Assembly: GCF_963662555.1 (NCBI RefSeq)
Contig: NZ_OY759719.1
Span: 1,136,985-1,200,984 of the forward strand
Direction: 5' to 3'
Source of the DNA: Thiomicrorhabdus sp.
GTDB lineage: Bacteria; Pseudomonadota; Gammaproteobacteria; Thiomicrospirales; Thiomicrospiraceae
Length of the DNA: 64,000 bases
Position 1 is the stretch's first letter, and each line of letters begins with the position of its first letter. Of the stretch, positions 56,538 to 64,000 are shown one piece after another. Both the position numbers and the translations under genes were made by a program. The notes below the pieces were generated by a model. That model was not told the DNA's origin, did not search any database, and saw nothing but the letters and a program-made list of their open reading frames with translations.

Positions 56538-57173
56538 TTAAGACTTAAAGCGAAATGTAGGCAAACTAATATCGTAATATAATGCTAATAAACGGCTAAT
56601 AAAAATAACGATACCTGTCACGATCGCTGCCACACTCGCATTAATATCAATATAGAGTAAGCCAATAAAAAACAGCGACCCTATCCAAGATACGGTTCCA
56701 TAAAGTGGGCTTTGAAAAACGATGGGTGAGGTGTTACATAAAATGTCACGAAAAATCCCTCCCATAATACCCGTCATAACTCCCATAAAAGCGGCAACAA
56801 ACCAAGGTGCACCCAACATAAGAGAGGCTAAGGTTCCTGCCACACTAAAAGTGGCTAAACCTGCGGCATCTGGAATAAGAAAAAATCGTGGATTTATTGT
56901 GATGTTTCTGGCCAAAATAAACATCAAAATAGCACTGCTTAAAGAGGCAATAAAAAAGGCTTCATTGACAATCCAAAAAACCTGTTTGCCTAGTAACATA
57001 TCTCTAAGTGAACCACCGCCTAAACCGGTAGTAATACCAATAATAATCACACCAAACAAATCAAACTGACGGAATCCAGCTTTTAGCACTCCTGATGCAG
57101 AAGAGACCACAACAGCAAAAAGCGTAATCCAAAATAGACTATTTAAAAGCTCAGGGGTTGGGTTTAATGTCAT
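56538..57173 (-). CDS. TRIC-type cation channel family membrane protein (UPF0126, YadS-like)
   Basis: 211 residues with seven membrane segments in two repeats. The repeat signature G-x-G-G-G-x-x-R-D appears as TGLGGGSLRDMLLG (about 47-60) and, in the second repeat, TGIMGGIFRDILC (about 136-148). The proline/glycine motif AAGLATFSVAG is between. Prokaryotic TRIC proteins are trimeric potassium-conducting channels. A palindrome half at 57175-57189 (CAGGCCTGGTAAA) lies just upstream of the start codon, within the expected RBS/promoter region. Confidence 0.9.
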   Translation of the reverse strand: MTLNPTPELLNSLFWITLFAVVVSSASGVLKAGFRQFDLFGVIIIGITTGLGGGSLRDMLLGKQVFWIVNEAFFIASLSSAILMFILARNITINPRFFLIPDAAGLATFSVAGTLASLMLGAPWFVAAFMGVMTGIMGGIFRDILCNTSPIVFQSPLYGTVSWIGSLFFIGLLYIDINASVAAIVTGIVIFISRLLALYYDISLPTFRFKS

Positions 57174-57174
57174 A

Positions 57175-57189
57175 TACAGGCCTGGTAAA
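57175..57189. repeat. partial palindrome TACAGGCCTGGTAAA
   Basis: One base short of the full palindrome. It directly precedes the start codon of the TRIC-like gene on the minus strand. Confidence 0.65.
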
Positions 57190-57248
57190 AATTATTGTAT
57201 TAAGTCAATCTTCTATTATTTGCGAGTATTGCGAGCGTTGTTGTTACG

Positions 57249-58130
57249 TTAACGTGCTCTAATTGAAAAGCTGTCAGTCGCTTTGAGTTTAATCACATTT
57301 GGATTTGGCGTTTGATGCTCAATTAACCACGCTAACTCGTCTTGTAGCTTAGAGTCATCAAGCACTTTTTGCCAAACGCGTTCACCCACATTCCAACGGT
57401 AGCCACGAGAGCGTAAATCATCTTTAATATCAAATGGAGCTCCCGTTGCTTTAACTAATGATTTACTTTGACGTACAGCCTCTAATAAAAAGCTAAAAGC
57501 GGGTACTTTATTTTCAGAGATAGGGCATGAAAGTAATTGTGTTAAGGCCTGAACATCATCCAAAGCTCGGTGAGCACCATAGAAAAATTGGCCTACTTTC
57601 CAACATAAAAATTCTTGGCTTCTTGATCCCACATGAGCTTGTTTTAGCCAATCAATTTGGGCAACAGAACAGCCCCAGATTTTATTAATAAAAATATCGC
57701 TATAACGTTCAACTACCGGGCGGTCAAAGCCAGCATTGTGTGCAACGCAAAGCTGTACTTGGCTTATTTCTGCTTCAACTTCTTGCCAAGGTATTTTATG
57801 GCCTTTTACATCGTCCATGGTTAAACCAGTTACTTGCGTGACTTCTGCGGTGATTTCTCCATCAGGTTCATTTAAATAGTTTTTGGCACTCAGCACTTTA
57901 TAAAAGTTGCCGTGCGAATCAAATTCAATAATTTGGTAACCCAGCTCAATAATCTCGCACACATCAGTATCTAGGCCAGTAGTTTCTGTATCAATAATAC
58001 AAACTTTGTGGGTTGACTCAGCCGTGGGTGGGTTAAATTCCGTTTTAGCGATTAATTTATTAAGAACTTGAAAGTCTTCTGATTGGTTGAGTTGTTCAGC
58101 ACAGTTTTGTAGTGTTTGCATATCAGTCAT
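57249..58130 (-). CDS. DnaQ-like 3'-5' exonuclease with small C-terminal domain
   Basis: 293 residues. The DEDDh catalytic residues are in CIIDTETTGLDTDVCEIIELGYQII (ExoI, about 44-68), AHNAGFDRPVVERY (ExoII, about 131-144) and HRALDDVQALTQLL (ExoIII, about 184-197). An N-terminal extension of about 40 residues precedes, and a C-terminal part of about 70 residues (LRSRGYRWNVGERVWQKVLDD) follows, a WxxxxRxW-like motif module of unknown role. Likely acts in DNA repair or RNA turnover. Neighbours are a HIRAN-domain protein and an RluA-type synthase. Confidence 0.85.
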   Translation of the reverse strand: MTDMQTLQNCAEQLNQSEDFQVLNKLIAKTEFNPPTAESTHKVCIIDTETTGLDTDVCEIIELGYQIIEFDSHGNFYKVLSAKNYLNEPDGEITAEVTQVTGLTMDDVKGHKIPWQEVEAEISQVQLCVAHNAGFDRPVVERYSDIFINKIWGCSVAQIDWLKQAHVGSRSQEFLCWKVGQFFYGAHRALDDVQALTQLLSCPISENKVPAFSFLLEAVRQSKSLVKATGAPFDIKDDLRSRGYRWNVGERVWQKVLDDSKLQDELAWLIEHQTPNPNVIKLKATDSFSIRAR

Positions 58131-58209
58131 AGGGTCGTCTTTAATAGTGTCGTCTTTAAATGATGTTTTCTTGAATTGCGTTTGATTGTATCAATAATTT
58201 ACGGTTGCG

Positions 58210-58647
58210 TTATAGCTGTTTAAAGTGATTAGCAAGCCAGTGATTTCTCGCTCTTTTTAATGCATACCATTTTGAGATGATTTTACTTTGAATAAGTAGC
58301 CTAAAATAAGGTAACCATGCCTGGTCAATGGTGATTTGACAATCAATCTCTATGTGTTTGCCTTGTTGAGCAATGTGCACAATGTATATATTCGTCACTA
58401 AGTGATTAGAGAGCAAGCCACTTATTTTTTTAGAGAGGCTTTTGGGGACATAACCCAGTAATAAACCCAACGCTTCAGGTTGATTACTTGAGGGTAACCA
58501 GATTTGAATCGCATTCATGTCATGAATGTTGTCAGGCTCTAATTTGAATGTAAGTTCTGTGTTTGTTGAGATTAAGTCATCTTGCATCGCAAAAAAAGCA
58601 CTGTAATAAAAAGTACCTTTAATAGGAAGTTGAATGGCTCTTTTCAT
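58210..58647 (-). CDS. stand-alone HIRAN-domain protein
   Basis: 145 residues. The HIRAN core is seen in IKGTFYYSAFFAMQDDLI, LKLEPDNIHDMNAIQIWLP (E-P-x-N-x-x-D-x-N-A-I pattern, about 38-52) and LLLGYVPKSLSKKIS. HIRAN domains, named from helicases such as HLTF, bind 3' ends of DNA. The ATG at 58647 overlaps the stop of the pseudouridine synthase gene (TAATG), and the overlap falls on a palindrome copy. Translation is probably coupled to the upstream gene. Confidence 0.78.
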   Translation of the reverse strand: MKRAIQLPIKGTFYYSAFFAMQDDLISTNTELTFKLEPDNIHDMNAIQIWLPSSNQPEALGLLLGYVPKSLSKKISGLLSNHLVTNIYIVHIAQQGKHIEIDCQITIDQAWLPYFRLLIQSKIISKWYALKRARNHWLANHFKQL

Positions 58648-58662
58648 TACCAGGCCTGGTTA
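58647..58662. repeat. dispersed palindrome copy at a gene junction
   Basis: TTACCAGGCCTGGTTA with the core ACCAGGCCTGGT at 58649-58660. On the minus strand it encodes the last residues N-Q-A-W and the TAA stop of the synthase gene, and the next gene's ATG starts inside that TAA. Confidence 0.88.
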
Positions 58663-59636
58663 ATTGAGGGTGAGTAAATCAAGTTGAGCAGATCAAGTTG
58701 AGATTCCTCAAGTTTAAAATGCCGAGGTTCACCGGTTATTGGGCATTTAAAATGAAGTTTGAAAGCAGTGAGTTGGAGGTCTGGCCTGCTTTTAAGTTGT
58801 TGGTCTTTAGTTTCATCACCATAAAGCCGATCACCAATAATCGGAAATCCTGTCTCTGATAGATGACGACGAATTTGATGTTTACGCCCGGTTTCAATGT
58901 CTATTTGAACTCGGGAACAGTCTTGCAATTTATCGTACTGTAATCTTAAAACATGACTTACTGCATGTTTCCCATCAATCTCAATGTTGATGGTTTGAGT
59001 ATTCTCTGGGTAACAACCCCAAACATTGGCTTGATAGCTTTTATGAACTTGGTCAGTTTCAAAAAGATGACTCAACTTGGCAGCCATTTTTTTAGTGTGT
59101 GCCAGTAGCATCAAACCTTGGGTTGCTCTGTCTAAACGATGTACTATCCAGGCCTGGCGAATTTGCTTTTGGCCGTTATTTTCAGGTTGGTAATTTTGTT
59201 CAACCCAACGATATAAGGCGGTATGATCAGCCCATTTAGAACCTTGTGATAACATTCCTCTGGGTTTTAACCACACAGAATATTCAATGAAATCTGCAAT
59301 TAAGATAGGTGTTGCTGGTGTTTCATTGAGTAAGTCAGGGTAATAGTAAAACTCAATTACCTGGCCTGGTAAAATCATTTTTTTTAAACGGCGTAAACGT
59401 TCTGGTTTGCTATTAGGTTGACGTTGAATCCAAACCGCACCTTGCTGTGCATACTGTTTAAGCTGCTGTTTTGCCAGGCCAGTTTTTTCTGCCAGTAAAT
59501 CCAAAGCAGTCTGTTCTAGAGCACATTGAATTGAAAAGTGCTGCTTCGCATCTGGATTAACATCTGGATTAACATCTGGATTAACATCTGGATTGGTGTC
59601 TAGATTAAGGTTTGGTTTTTGATTTGTCATCGGCAT
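58647..59636 (-). CDS. RluA-family 23S/tRNA pseudouridine synthase
   Basis: 329 residues. The catalytic Asp is in AWIVHRLDRATQGLMLLAHT (about residue 164), with the GRKHQIRRHLSETGFPIIGDRLYGD block (about 244-268). An S4-like N-terminal region precedes (about 45-115, LAEKTGLAKQQLKQYAQQGAVWI). The first 35 residues carry four copies of NPD(V/A), encoded by a 12-base tandem repeat, and look disordered. The target uridine cannot be told. Three palindrome-like sites fall inside it (59148, 59357 and 59472), read as QAW, LPGQV and GLAK. Its stop codon is part of a palindrome copy. Confidence 0.88.
   Translation of the reverse strand: MPMTNQKPNLNLDTNPDVNPDVNPDVNPDAKQHFSIQCALEQTALDLLAEKTGLAKQQLKQYAQQGAVWIQRQPNSKPERLRRLKKMILPGQVIEFYYYPDLLNETPATPILIADFIEYSVWLKPRGMLSQGSKWADHTALYRWVEQNYQPENNGQKQIRQAWIVHRLDRATQGLMLLAHTKKMAAKLSHLFETDQVHKSYQANVWGCYPENTQTINIEIDGKHAVSHVLRLQYDKLQDCSRVQIDIETGRKHQIRRHLSETGFPIIGDRLYGDETKDQQLKSRPDLQLTAFKLHFKCPITGEPRHFKLEESQLDLLNLIYSPSINQAW
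59148..59157. repeat. palindrome core CCAGGCCTGG
   Basis: 10-base core within the pseudouridine synthase gene, read as R-Q-A-W directly next to the catalytic HRLDR motif. Confidence 0.6.
59357..59372. repeat. palindrome with one mismatch (TTACCTGGCCTGGTAA)
   Basis: Inside the synthase gene, read as L-P-G-Q-V on the minus strand. Confidence 0.75.
59551..59598. repeat. four-copy 12-base tandem repeat (CATCTGGATTAA) in coding sequence
   Basis: The unit CATCTGGATTAA is repeated about four times (the last copy ends CATCTGGATTGG). On the minus strand each unit encodes N-P-D-V or a near variant, giving a short repeat at the N-terminus of the pseudouridine synthase. Confidence 0.9.
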
Positions 59637-59917
59637 AGTATAAATGAGACCTCAACACCAATAAAAATGATTTTGCTAGCTATGTTGTTGATTTTAAAGA
59701 TTGAGCATTAAATTATCAGTAAATCATTAGTATTTTTTAGAATTGTCTCTTTTCCTTTTTCAGAATCTTCCTATAATGATGGGTAATTAAGTCATTTAAT
59801 TTAGACGGCCCAAAAAGCGATTTGAAAGCTAAAAGAGCGATAAAGCAGAATCATATACCGCATTAATATGAATGTGACAGATGAATTTGATAAGTCGTTT
59901 TAACAAGGAAATACTCA

Positions 59918-61132
59918 ATGCAAGCACAACTTTTCTTAAATAAACAACCTGTACTAGATTCTAAACAAGCGTTATACGGATATCATTTATCTTTAGAACT
60001 GGTGAACGATGTTGATCCATCAACGGTTGAATGGGAAAAAGTTATGAAAGCGTTTTGTAAAGATATTGCTGAACAAGATGGCATGACGGCTTTGACGTCT
60101 AATAAACCGATATTTTATAGAGCTCCAGTTGAAGTGCTCTCATTAGACTTGCTACCAAAAATTGGTGATTTTTCAAAACTAACCGTAGAAGTCGGTTTAT
60201 CTGTTTTACATAATAAAACCGTTTTAGAGGCTTTAAAAGAGCTTATAAAATCGGGTGCCAAGGTTGCTATATTGGGTTATGAAGATAGTGATGACTTTAA
60301 AAAACTATTAACCATTGCTAAAACAGTTAAGTTAGATGCTAAGAATTTTACTGCTGAAGAAGTAAAAAAGATTATTAGTGCACTGAAACTTCAACAAATT
60401 AAAACCGTTATTACTGGTTTAGAAACAGAAGAAGAGTTTGTAGACTATGCCAATACTGATGCTGATCTTTATCAAGGATATTTCTTCACTAACCCTATCA
60501 TTTCCGGTCAAAAAGAGCTGTCAGGCAGTAGACTAGCCATGCTCAAATTATTAGCCGAAGTGAATGACTCAGAAATTGAATTCAATAAAATTGTACAAAC
60601 GATAGGTTCTGATGTTGGCTTAACTCATAAGCTATTAAGTGCCATTAATCACCCAAGTAATCATATTCCTCAGGTGGTTGAAACCTTAAAAGATGCTGTG
60701 AACTTTATGGGTTTAAAACGTCTTAAATTTTGGGTAAATATGATGGTCATGTCAGATGTAAATGATGTGCCAAAAGAGTTATTAACTACAGCATTAGTCA
60801 GAGCTAAATTTATGGAAGTTTTGGCAGCCAAACAAGGTCGAGATGCTGACAAAGATCGTTATTTTATGACGGGTATGTTTTCAACACTTAATGCTTTCTT
60901 AAAAACCTCTATGGCTGATATTGTTGAACAACTGCCTTTATCAAAAGAAGTAAAGAGCGCTTTAGTTGACCACTCTGGCGACATGGGGAGAGCGTTGTTT
61001 GTTATATGTTCTTTAGAACAAGGTAACGACGAGATGGACGACAGAAATATTGATATTATGATGGTCTCTTCAGCATACATGAATGCCAACTCTTGGGCTT
61101 ATAAAACCATGGCAGGCCTTGAAGCAGCTTAA
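59918..61132 (+). CDS. EAL-HDOD-type signalling protein (YuxH-like)
   Basis: 404 residues. The N-terminal part (about 1-200) resembles an EAL domain but lacks the catalytic EAL and metal-binding residues (it has QAQLFLNKQPVLDSKQALYGYHL where active enzymes have the R-x-x-L-YQPI motif). The C-terminal HDOD domain (about 205-390) has RLAMLKLLAEVNDSEIEFNKIVQTIGSDVGLTHKLLSAIN, the FMGLKRLKFWVN block and DRYFMTGMFSTLNAFL. Such proteins act in cyclic-di-GMP or stress-linked signalling without turning over the nucleotide. It is transcribed alone, RBS AAGGA at 59904-59908, with a terminator at 61156-61189. Confidence 0.82.
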   Translation: MQAQLFLNKQPVLDSKQALYGYHLSLELVNDVDPSTVEWEKVMKAFCKDIAEQDGMTALTSNKPIFYRAPVEVLSLDLLPKIGDFSKLTVEVGLSVLHNKTVLEALKELIKSGAKVAILGYEDSDDFKKLLTIAKTVKLDAKNFTAEEVKKIISALKLQQIKTVITGLETEEEFVDYANTDADLYQGYFFTNPIISGQKELSGSRLAMLKLLAEVNDSEIEFNKIVQTIGSDVGLTHKLLSAINHPSNHIPQVVETLKDAVNFMGLKRLKFWVNMMVMSDVNDVPKELLTTALVRAKFMEVLAAKQGRDADKDRYFMTGMFSTLNAFLKTSMADIVEQLPLSKEVKSALVDHSGDMGRALFVICSLEQGNDEMDDRNIDIMMVSSAYMNANSWAYKTMAGLEAA

Positions 61133-61155
61133 TGTGCAAATTGTGGGTTAATTTC

Positions 61156-61189
61156 AAAAACGCTCTGATTACTTTCAGGGCGTTTTTTG
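61156..61189 (+). terminator. Rho-independent terminator after the HDOD gene
   Basis: AAAACGCTCTGA/TCAGGGCGTTTT stem with one G:T pair, a 6-base loop and a T-run. Confidence 0.9.
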
Positions 61190-61238
61190 TTTTAAAGGTC
61201 TCTAAATAAAAGTATAAGTAACAGGCAAAACCTAAAAA

Positions 61239-62030
61239 ATGTTTACGCTTAAATCACTTAAAAACTCGGTATCGCCAGGTCTGCCAGATGAATATCAGTT
61301 TGGTGATTACAGCTTGCCTATTGTTTTGTCGGCAAGAAGAAAATCCATTGCCATTAAACAGAAACAAGGGCAGTTGTTATTAGAAGTGCCCAAAGCCATT
61401 AGACCTAATCAACTAAGCCGTATTTTAAAAGCCAATCATCAATGGCTACTTCGCCGTATTCAGCAATTATCAGAATTTACCGCTCCAGCATTTAGTGGCC
61501 AACAAGGCGATGTTATTACTTTTTTTGGTAAAACATACTTGTGTCATTGGCAGCTGGATGAAGGTGAAAAGTTTTCAAAGTCATTACCAGCAAAAATGCA
61601 TTTTTGTGATGATAGTCAACTAGCCAAAATTGTATTTGATGGTACGCTAGATGAACATAAAAAAGCGGATATTTGTTGTCAAATAATTGAATTGACCTTT
61701 AAAGAAAAAGCCCATCAATATTTGCTTCCCAAATTAGATTTTTATGCACAGCTCATGGGAGTAAACTATCGTTCTTTAACCGTTAAAGGTTATAAATCTC
61801 GCTGGGGAAGTTGTTACTCTGATGGCCGCATTCAGTTTAATTGGCGCTTATTACAAGCTCCGGAGTGGGTAGTCGATTATGTGGTGGTGCATGAGTTAGC
61901 GCACTTAATTCATGCTAATCATTCAAAAGCGTTTTGGGATTTGGTGGAGCAACACTACCCAAAAACCAACGAGGCCAAAAAAGTATTAAAAACCCACGGC
62001 CGACAATGGATAGAATTTTTACAAAAATAA
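61239..62030 (+). CDS. YgjP-like metal-dependent hydrolase (DUF45, SprT-like)
   Basis: 263 residues. The C-terminal metalloprotease-like domain has YKSRWGSCYSDGRIQFNWRLLQAPEWVVDYVVVHELAHLIHANHSKAFWDLVEQHYP (about 186-240), with the HEIAH-type zinc motif HELAH and the third ligand His in NHSKAFW. The N-terminal region is all-beta. YgjP-like proteins are predicted zinc peptidases of unknown substrate. Its first codon is 50 bases after the terminator. The next gene starts 50 bases after its stop. Confidence 0.9.
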   Translation: MFTLKSLKNSVSPGLPDEYQFGDYSLPIVLSARRKSIAIKQKQGQLLLEVPKAIRPNQLSRILKANHQWLLRRIQQLSEFTAPAFSGQQGDVITFFGKTYLCHWQLDEGEKFSKSLPAKMHFCDDSQLAKIVFDGTLDEHKKADICCQIIELTFKEKAHQYLLPKLDFYAQLMGVNYRSLTVKGYKSRWGSCYSDGRIQFNWRLLQAPEWVVDYVVVHELAHLIHANHSKAFWDLVEQHYPKTNEAKKVLKTHGRQWIEFLQK

Positions 62031-62079
62031 AAGCCTTATTACCCATGGGCTCCAGACCATAGACTAGTGAAACTAAAAT

Positions 62080-64000
62080 ATGCCAATTATTCACATTACC
62101 GCCAATAGCCGTTTAACCGCTGAGATTAAGCAACAAGCGATTCTTAATGCACAGCAAAACGTGGTGCAAACACCCAAGGTTATGACTTTAGGGCAGTGGT
62201 GGCAAGAATGGCAAACAGCGGCTTTATTAACAGGTGAATTGTCGGCAACGGACTTACCTAAAAAGGTGCTTAATAGCTTTGAAGCACAATGGTTGTGGGA
62301 AAGTCTACTGCAACAAGAGTTGGATCATCGTCAGCAAATCAATGATGACGATAATACTAGTAACAATGGTAACAATGGTAGCTTAAAACCGATAGCGTTA
62401 TTAAATATACATACCACCGCAAAACAACTTTACCAGGCCTGGGTATTAACCGCCGAATGGTTACCAGAAGATTGGCATAGCCAAGGCTTTTTATCGGATG
62501 AAGCCGAGCTTTTTAAAAAAGTTTTACAAAAATACTTAAATCACCTTAAATCCAAGAACTGGCAAGATGAAGCTTTACTGGCTCAACAGAGATTGAGTTG
62601 GTTAACCGATTCACAAATTGGTGCTCAGCGTTTACCGCAACAATTTCAGTTACATGGTTTTGATGATTTATCACCTAATATTGTTCAATGGCAATCCGCG
62701 GTCAAAAGCTTAGGTTGTGAGGTTTATCAAGATAATATTGATAGTCAACAAAGCTTAGAAGACTTAGATAGCTTAACCAAGTCCATAGAGTTTTATCCCG
62801 CACGAGATGCCTTTGATGAAGCTGAACAAGCCGTATCTTGGGCAATTCATGAGGTGGCAGAGCAATTAAAATCAAAACCGCTTGAGCAGATTCGAGTCGC
62901 GATTGTCGCTCCCAATATTGGTGAATATAAAACCTCTCTCATTCAATGTTTAGATGAACAGCTTTTTTTACAAGGGCTCGGTAAGTTACAGACCCAAAGC
63001 GGTGATTATTTAGCTATAAAATCAAAACTCTACAACCTCTCTTTAGGTGAGCCGCTGTTTTCTCAACCTCTTATCGAAAACGCCTGGCAAACCTTAAGCC
63101 TGTTTTTTCAACCAACCAAAAGTGTCACTTACCAGGTCTGGAGCCAGTGGTTAATATCGGCTTATACTCTCGGCGATTTTGCTTTAAGGCAACAAGCGGA
63201 TGCGCAATTTAGACGTTTGCAATGGGCCAATATTCAATGGCCAAAACTGCTAGAAACAAAAGCGGCGATGGGGTTACCCAATGCATTAAAAACCGCCATG
63301 CAAAATTGGTTAAAAATTCAAAATGAGCAAGCTAACACGTCGGTGTCTTTAAAAGAGTTTATCGACCAGGCCTGGCAACTTCTAGAAAGCTTAGGATGGC
63401 CGGGAAACCGAACCCTTAATTCGGATGAATATCAGCAAAAAACCGCCTTTGAAAATAGCCTAACCCAGTTTGCTAAGTTAACTGAAATTGGGGGTAAACA
63501 ATCCTATTCAAAATGGCTCAGTTTACTGAAACGTTTTTTAACCGAACAAGTTCATCAATCGCAAAGCGTGGGTCATCAACCGATTCAAGTTATGGGGATG
63601 TTAGAAGCGGGTGGCCAAAGTTTTGATGCCTTGTGGATAATGGGTTTAACCAATGAGGCTTGGCCACGAATGCCAAACCCTAATCCCTTTATTCCCATGT
63701 ATCTGCAACGCCAGCACGGCTTGCCTAGAAGCGATGCTAACCGTGAATTGGTTTACGCACAAAAAATCAGTCAGCGTTTAGTGAACTCGGCAAATAAAGT
63801 TATTTGGAGTTATCCACAGCAAACTTGCGAGGCATTATTACTACCCAGCTCTATTTTGCCCAAAGCGGAGCAAGCAAATCATAGTGTGCGGGCTTATCAA
63901 GCAAAATCCTATCAAACGCTTGCAGAAGCAATGCTAACCCTGCGTAAGCCAGAAAATGGTTTGTTATGGGAATTAGATGCCCAAGGTGCAGAAATTCCAG
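62080..64000 (+). CDS. PD-(D/E)XK-type probable DNA repair nuclease (RecB-like), 3' end cut by the window
   Basis: The ATG at 62080 opens a frame with no stop to the end of the window (about 640 residues present). It starts MPIIHITANSRLTAEIKQQAIL, has VMTLGQWWQEW near residue 38 and, later, VMGMLEAGGQSFDALWIMGLTNEAWPRMPNPNPFIPMYLQRQHGLPRSDANRE (about 504-560). This layout matches a probable DNA repair protein family (the TIGR03623 group, from memory) in which an AddB-like degenerate helicase is joined to a C-terminal nuclease that lies beyond the window. Three palindrome-type sites occur inside: 62429, 63130 and 63365 (read as LYQAW, YQVW and DQAW). Confidence 0.85.
   Translation, partial: MPIIHITANSRLTAEIKQQAILNAQQNVVQTPKVMTLGQWWQEWQTAALLTGELSATDLPKKVLNSFEAQWLWESLLQQELDHRQQINDDDNTSNNGNNGSLKPIALLNIHTTAKQLYQAWVLTAEWLPEDWHSQGFLSDEAELFKKVLQKYLNHLKSKNWQDEALLAQQRLSWLTDSQIGAQRLPQQFQLHGFDDLSPNIVQWQSAVKSLGCEVYQDNIDSQQSLEDLDSLTKSIEFYPARDAFDEAEQAVSWAIHEVAEQLKSKPLEQIRVAIVAPNIGEYKTSLIQCLDEQLFLQGLGKLQTQSGDYLAIKSKLYNLSLGEPLFSQPLIENAWQTLSLFFQPTKSVTYQVWSQWLISAYTLGDFALRQQADAQFRRLQWANIQWPKLLETKAAMGLPNALKTAMQNWLKIQNEQANTSVSLKEFIDQAWQLLESLGWPGNRTLNSDEYQQKTAFENSLTQFAKLTEIGGKQSYSKWLSLLKRFLTEQVHQSQSVGHQPIQVMGMLEAGGQSFDALWIMGLTNEAWPRMPNPNPFIPMYLQRQHGLPRSDANRELVYAQKISQRLVNSANKVIWSYPQQTCEALLLPSSILPKAEQANHSVRAYQAKSYQTLAEAMLTLRKPENGLLWELDAQGAEIP
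62433..62442. repeat. palindrome core CCAGGCCTGG with TTTA left arm
   Basis: TTTACCAGGCCTGG, then GTA out of register. Inside the truncated nuclease gene, read as L-Y-Q-A-W. Confidence 0.7.
63365..63375. repeat. palindrome core ACCAGGCCTGG
   Basis: Inside the truncated nuclease gene, read as D-Q-A-W. Confidence 0.6.

Overview
The window is a chromosomal segment of an AT-rich gammaproteobacterium. The 16S rRNA, the maf-rng-yhdP, epmB/efp/epmA and sspA-sspB neighbourhoods, and a complete mevalonate pathway fit the Thiomicrospira/Thiomicrorhabdus/Hydrogenovibrio group of sulfur oxidisers best. The genus is inferred from remembered sequence features, not from a search. Both ends cut a gene: a YdiJ-type FAD/Fe-S oxidoreductase on the left and a PD-(D/E)XK-type DNA repair protein on the right. 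No prophage, insertion sequence with transposase, or CRISPR array was seen.

Layout. 0-8.4 kb: housekeeping genes (HIT-like protein, maf, rng, yhdP). 8.4-14.6 kb: a complete rRNA operon (16S, tRNA-Ile, tRNA-Ala, 23S, 5S) with two promoters, boxA sequences, processing stems, a terminator, and three DnaA-box matches upstream. 14.66-25.56 kb: an eight-gene MSHA-type pilus assembly operon (mshM, mshL, mshN, mshE, mshG, then inner-membrane and periplasmic assembly proteins) without pilin genes. 25.56-28.2 kb: rmuC, a GNAT acetyltransferase and the DTW-domain enzyme tapT. 28.2-38.2 kb: a surface-glycan locus whose core matches the mycobacterial pathway for polyprenyl-phosphate arabinose (GtrA, DprE1-like, DprE2-like, a GT-C glycosyltransferase, UbiA-type DPPR synthase, PAP2-like phosphatase), plus a second GT-C enzyme, an acyltransferase and a GT2-GtrA fusion. 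38.5-41.5 kb: elongation factor P and its beta-lysylation enzymes. 41.7-42.8 kb: sspA-sspB. 42.8-49.4 kb: all six mevalonate-pathway enzymes plus type 2 IPP isomerase on the minus strand. 49.6-64 kb: a parvulin, a DUF3392 protein, a SYLF-domain protein, a LemA/M48 pair, gamma-glutamyltransferase, a TRIC-type channel, an exonuclease/HIRAN/pseudouridine synthase group, an EAL-HDOD-like protein, a YgjP-type peptidase and the truncated nuclease.

The most striking signal is not a gene. The perfect palindrome TTTACCAGGCCTGGTAAA and close derivatives recur across the window, between genes and inside reading frames. In coding sequence it is read as LPGLV(N/K) or (Y/N)QAW in unrelated proteins, and at two genes it supplies the last codons and the stop. 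The 10-base core CCAGGCCTGG occurs 15 times by hand count, yet is absent from the rRNA operon and the whole msh operon (about 7.1-27.0 kb). It behaves like a dispersed genome-wide DNA signal, comparable in style to cyanobacterial HIP1 or to DNA-uptake sequences, with unknown function.

The loci may connect. Mevalonate-derived polyprenyl phosphate would be the lipid carrier for the arabinose-type donor, and surface structures such as pili or LPS are plausible acceptors. That connection is inference.
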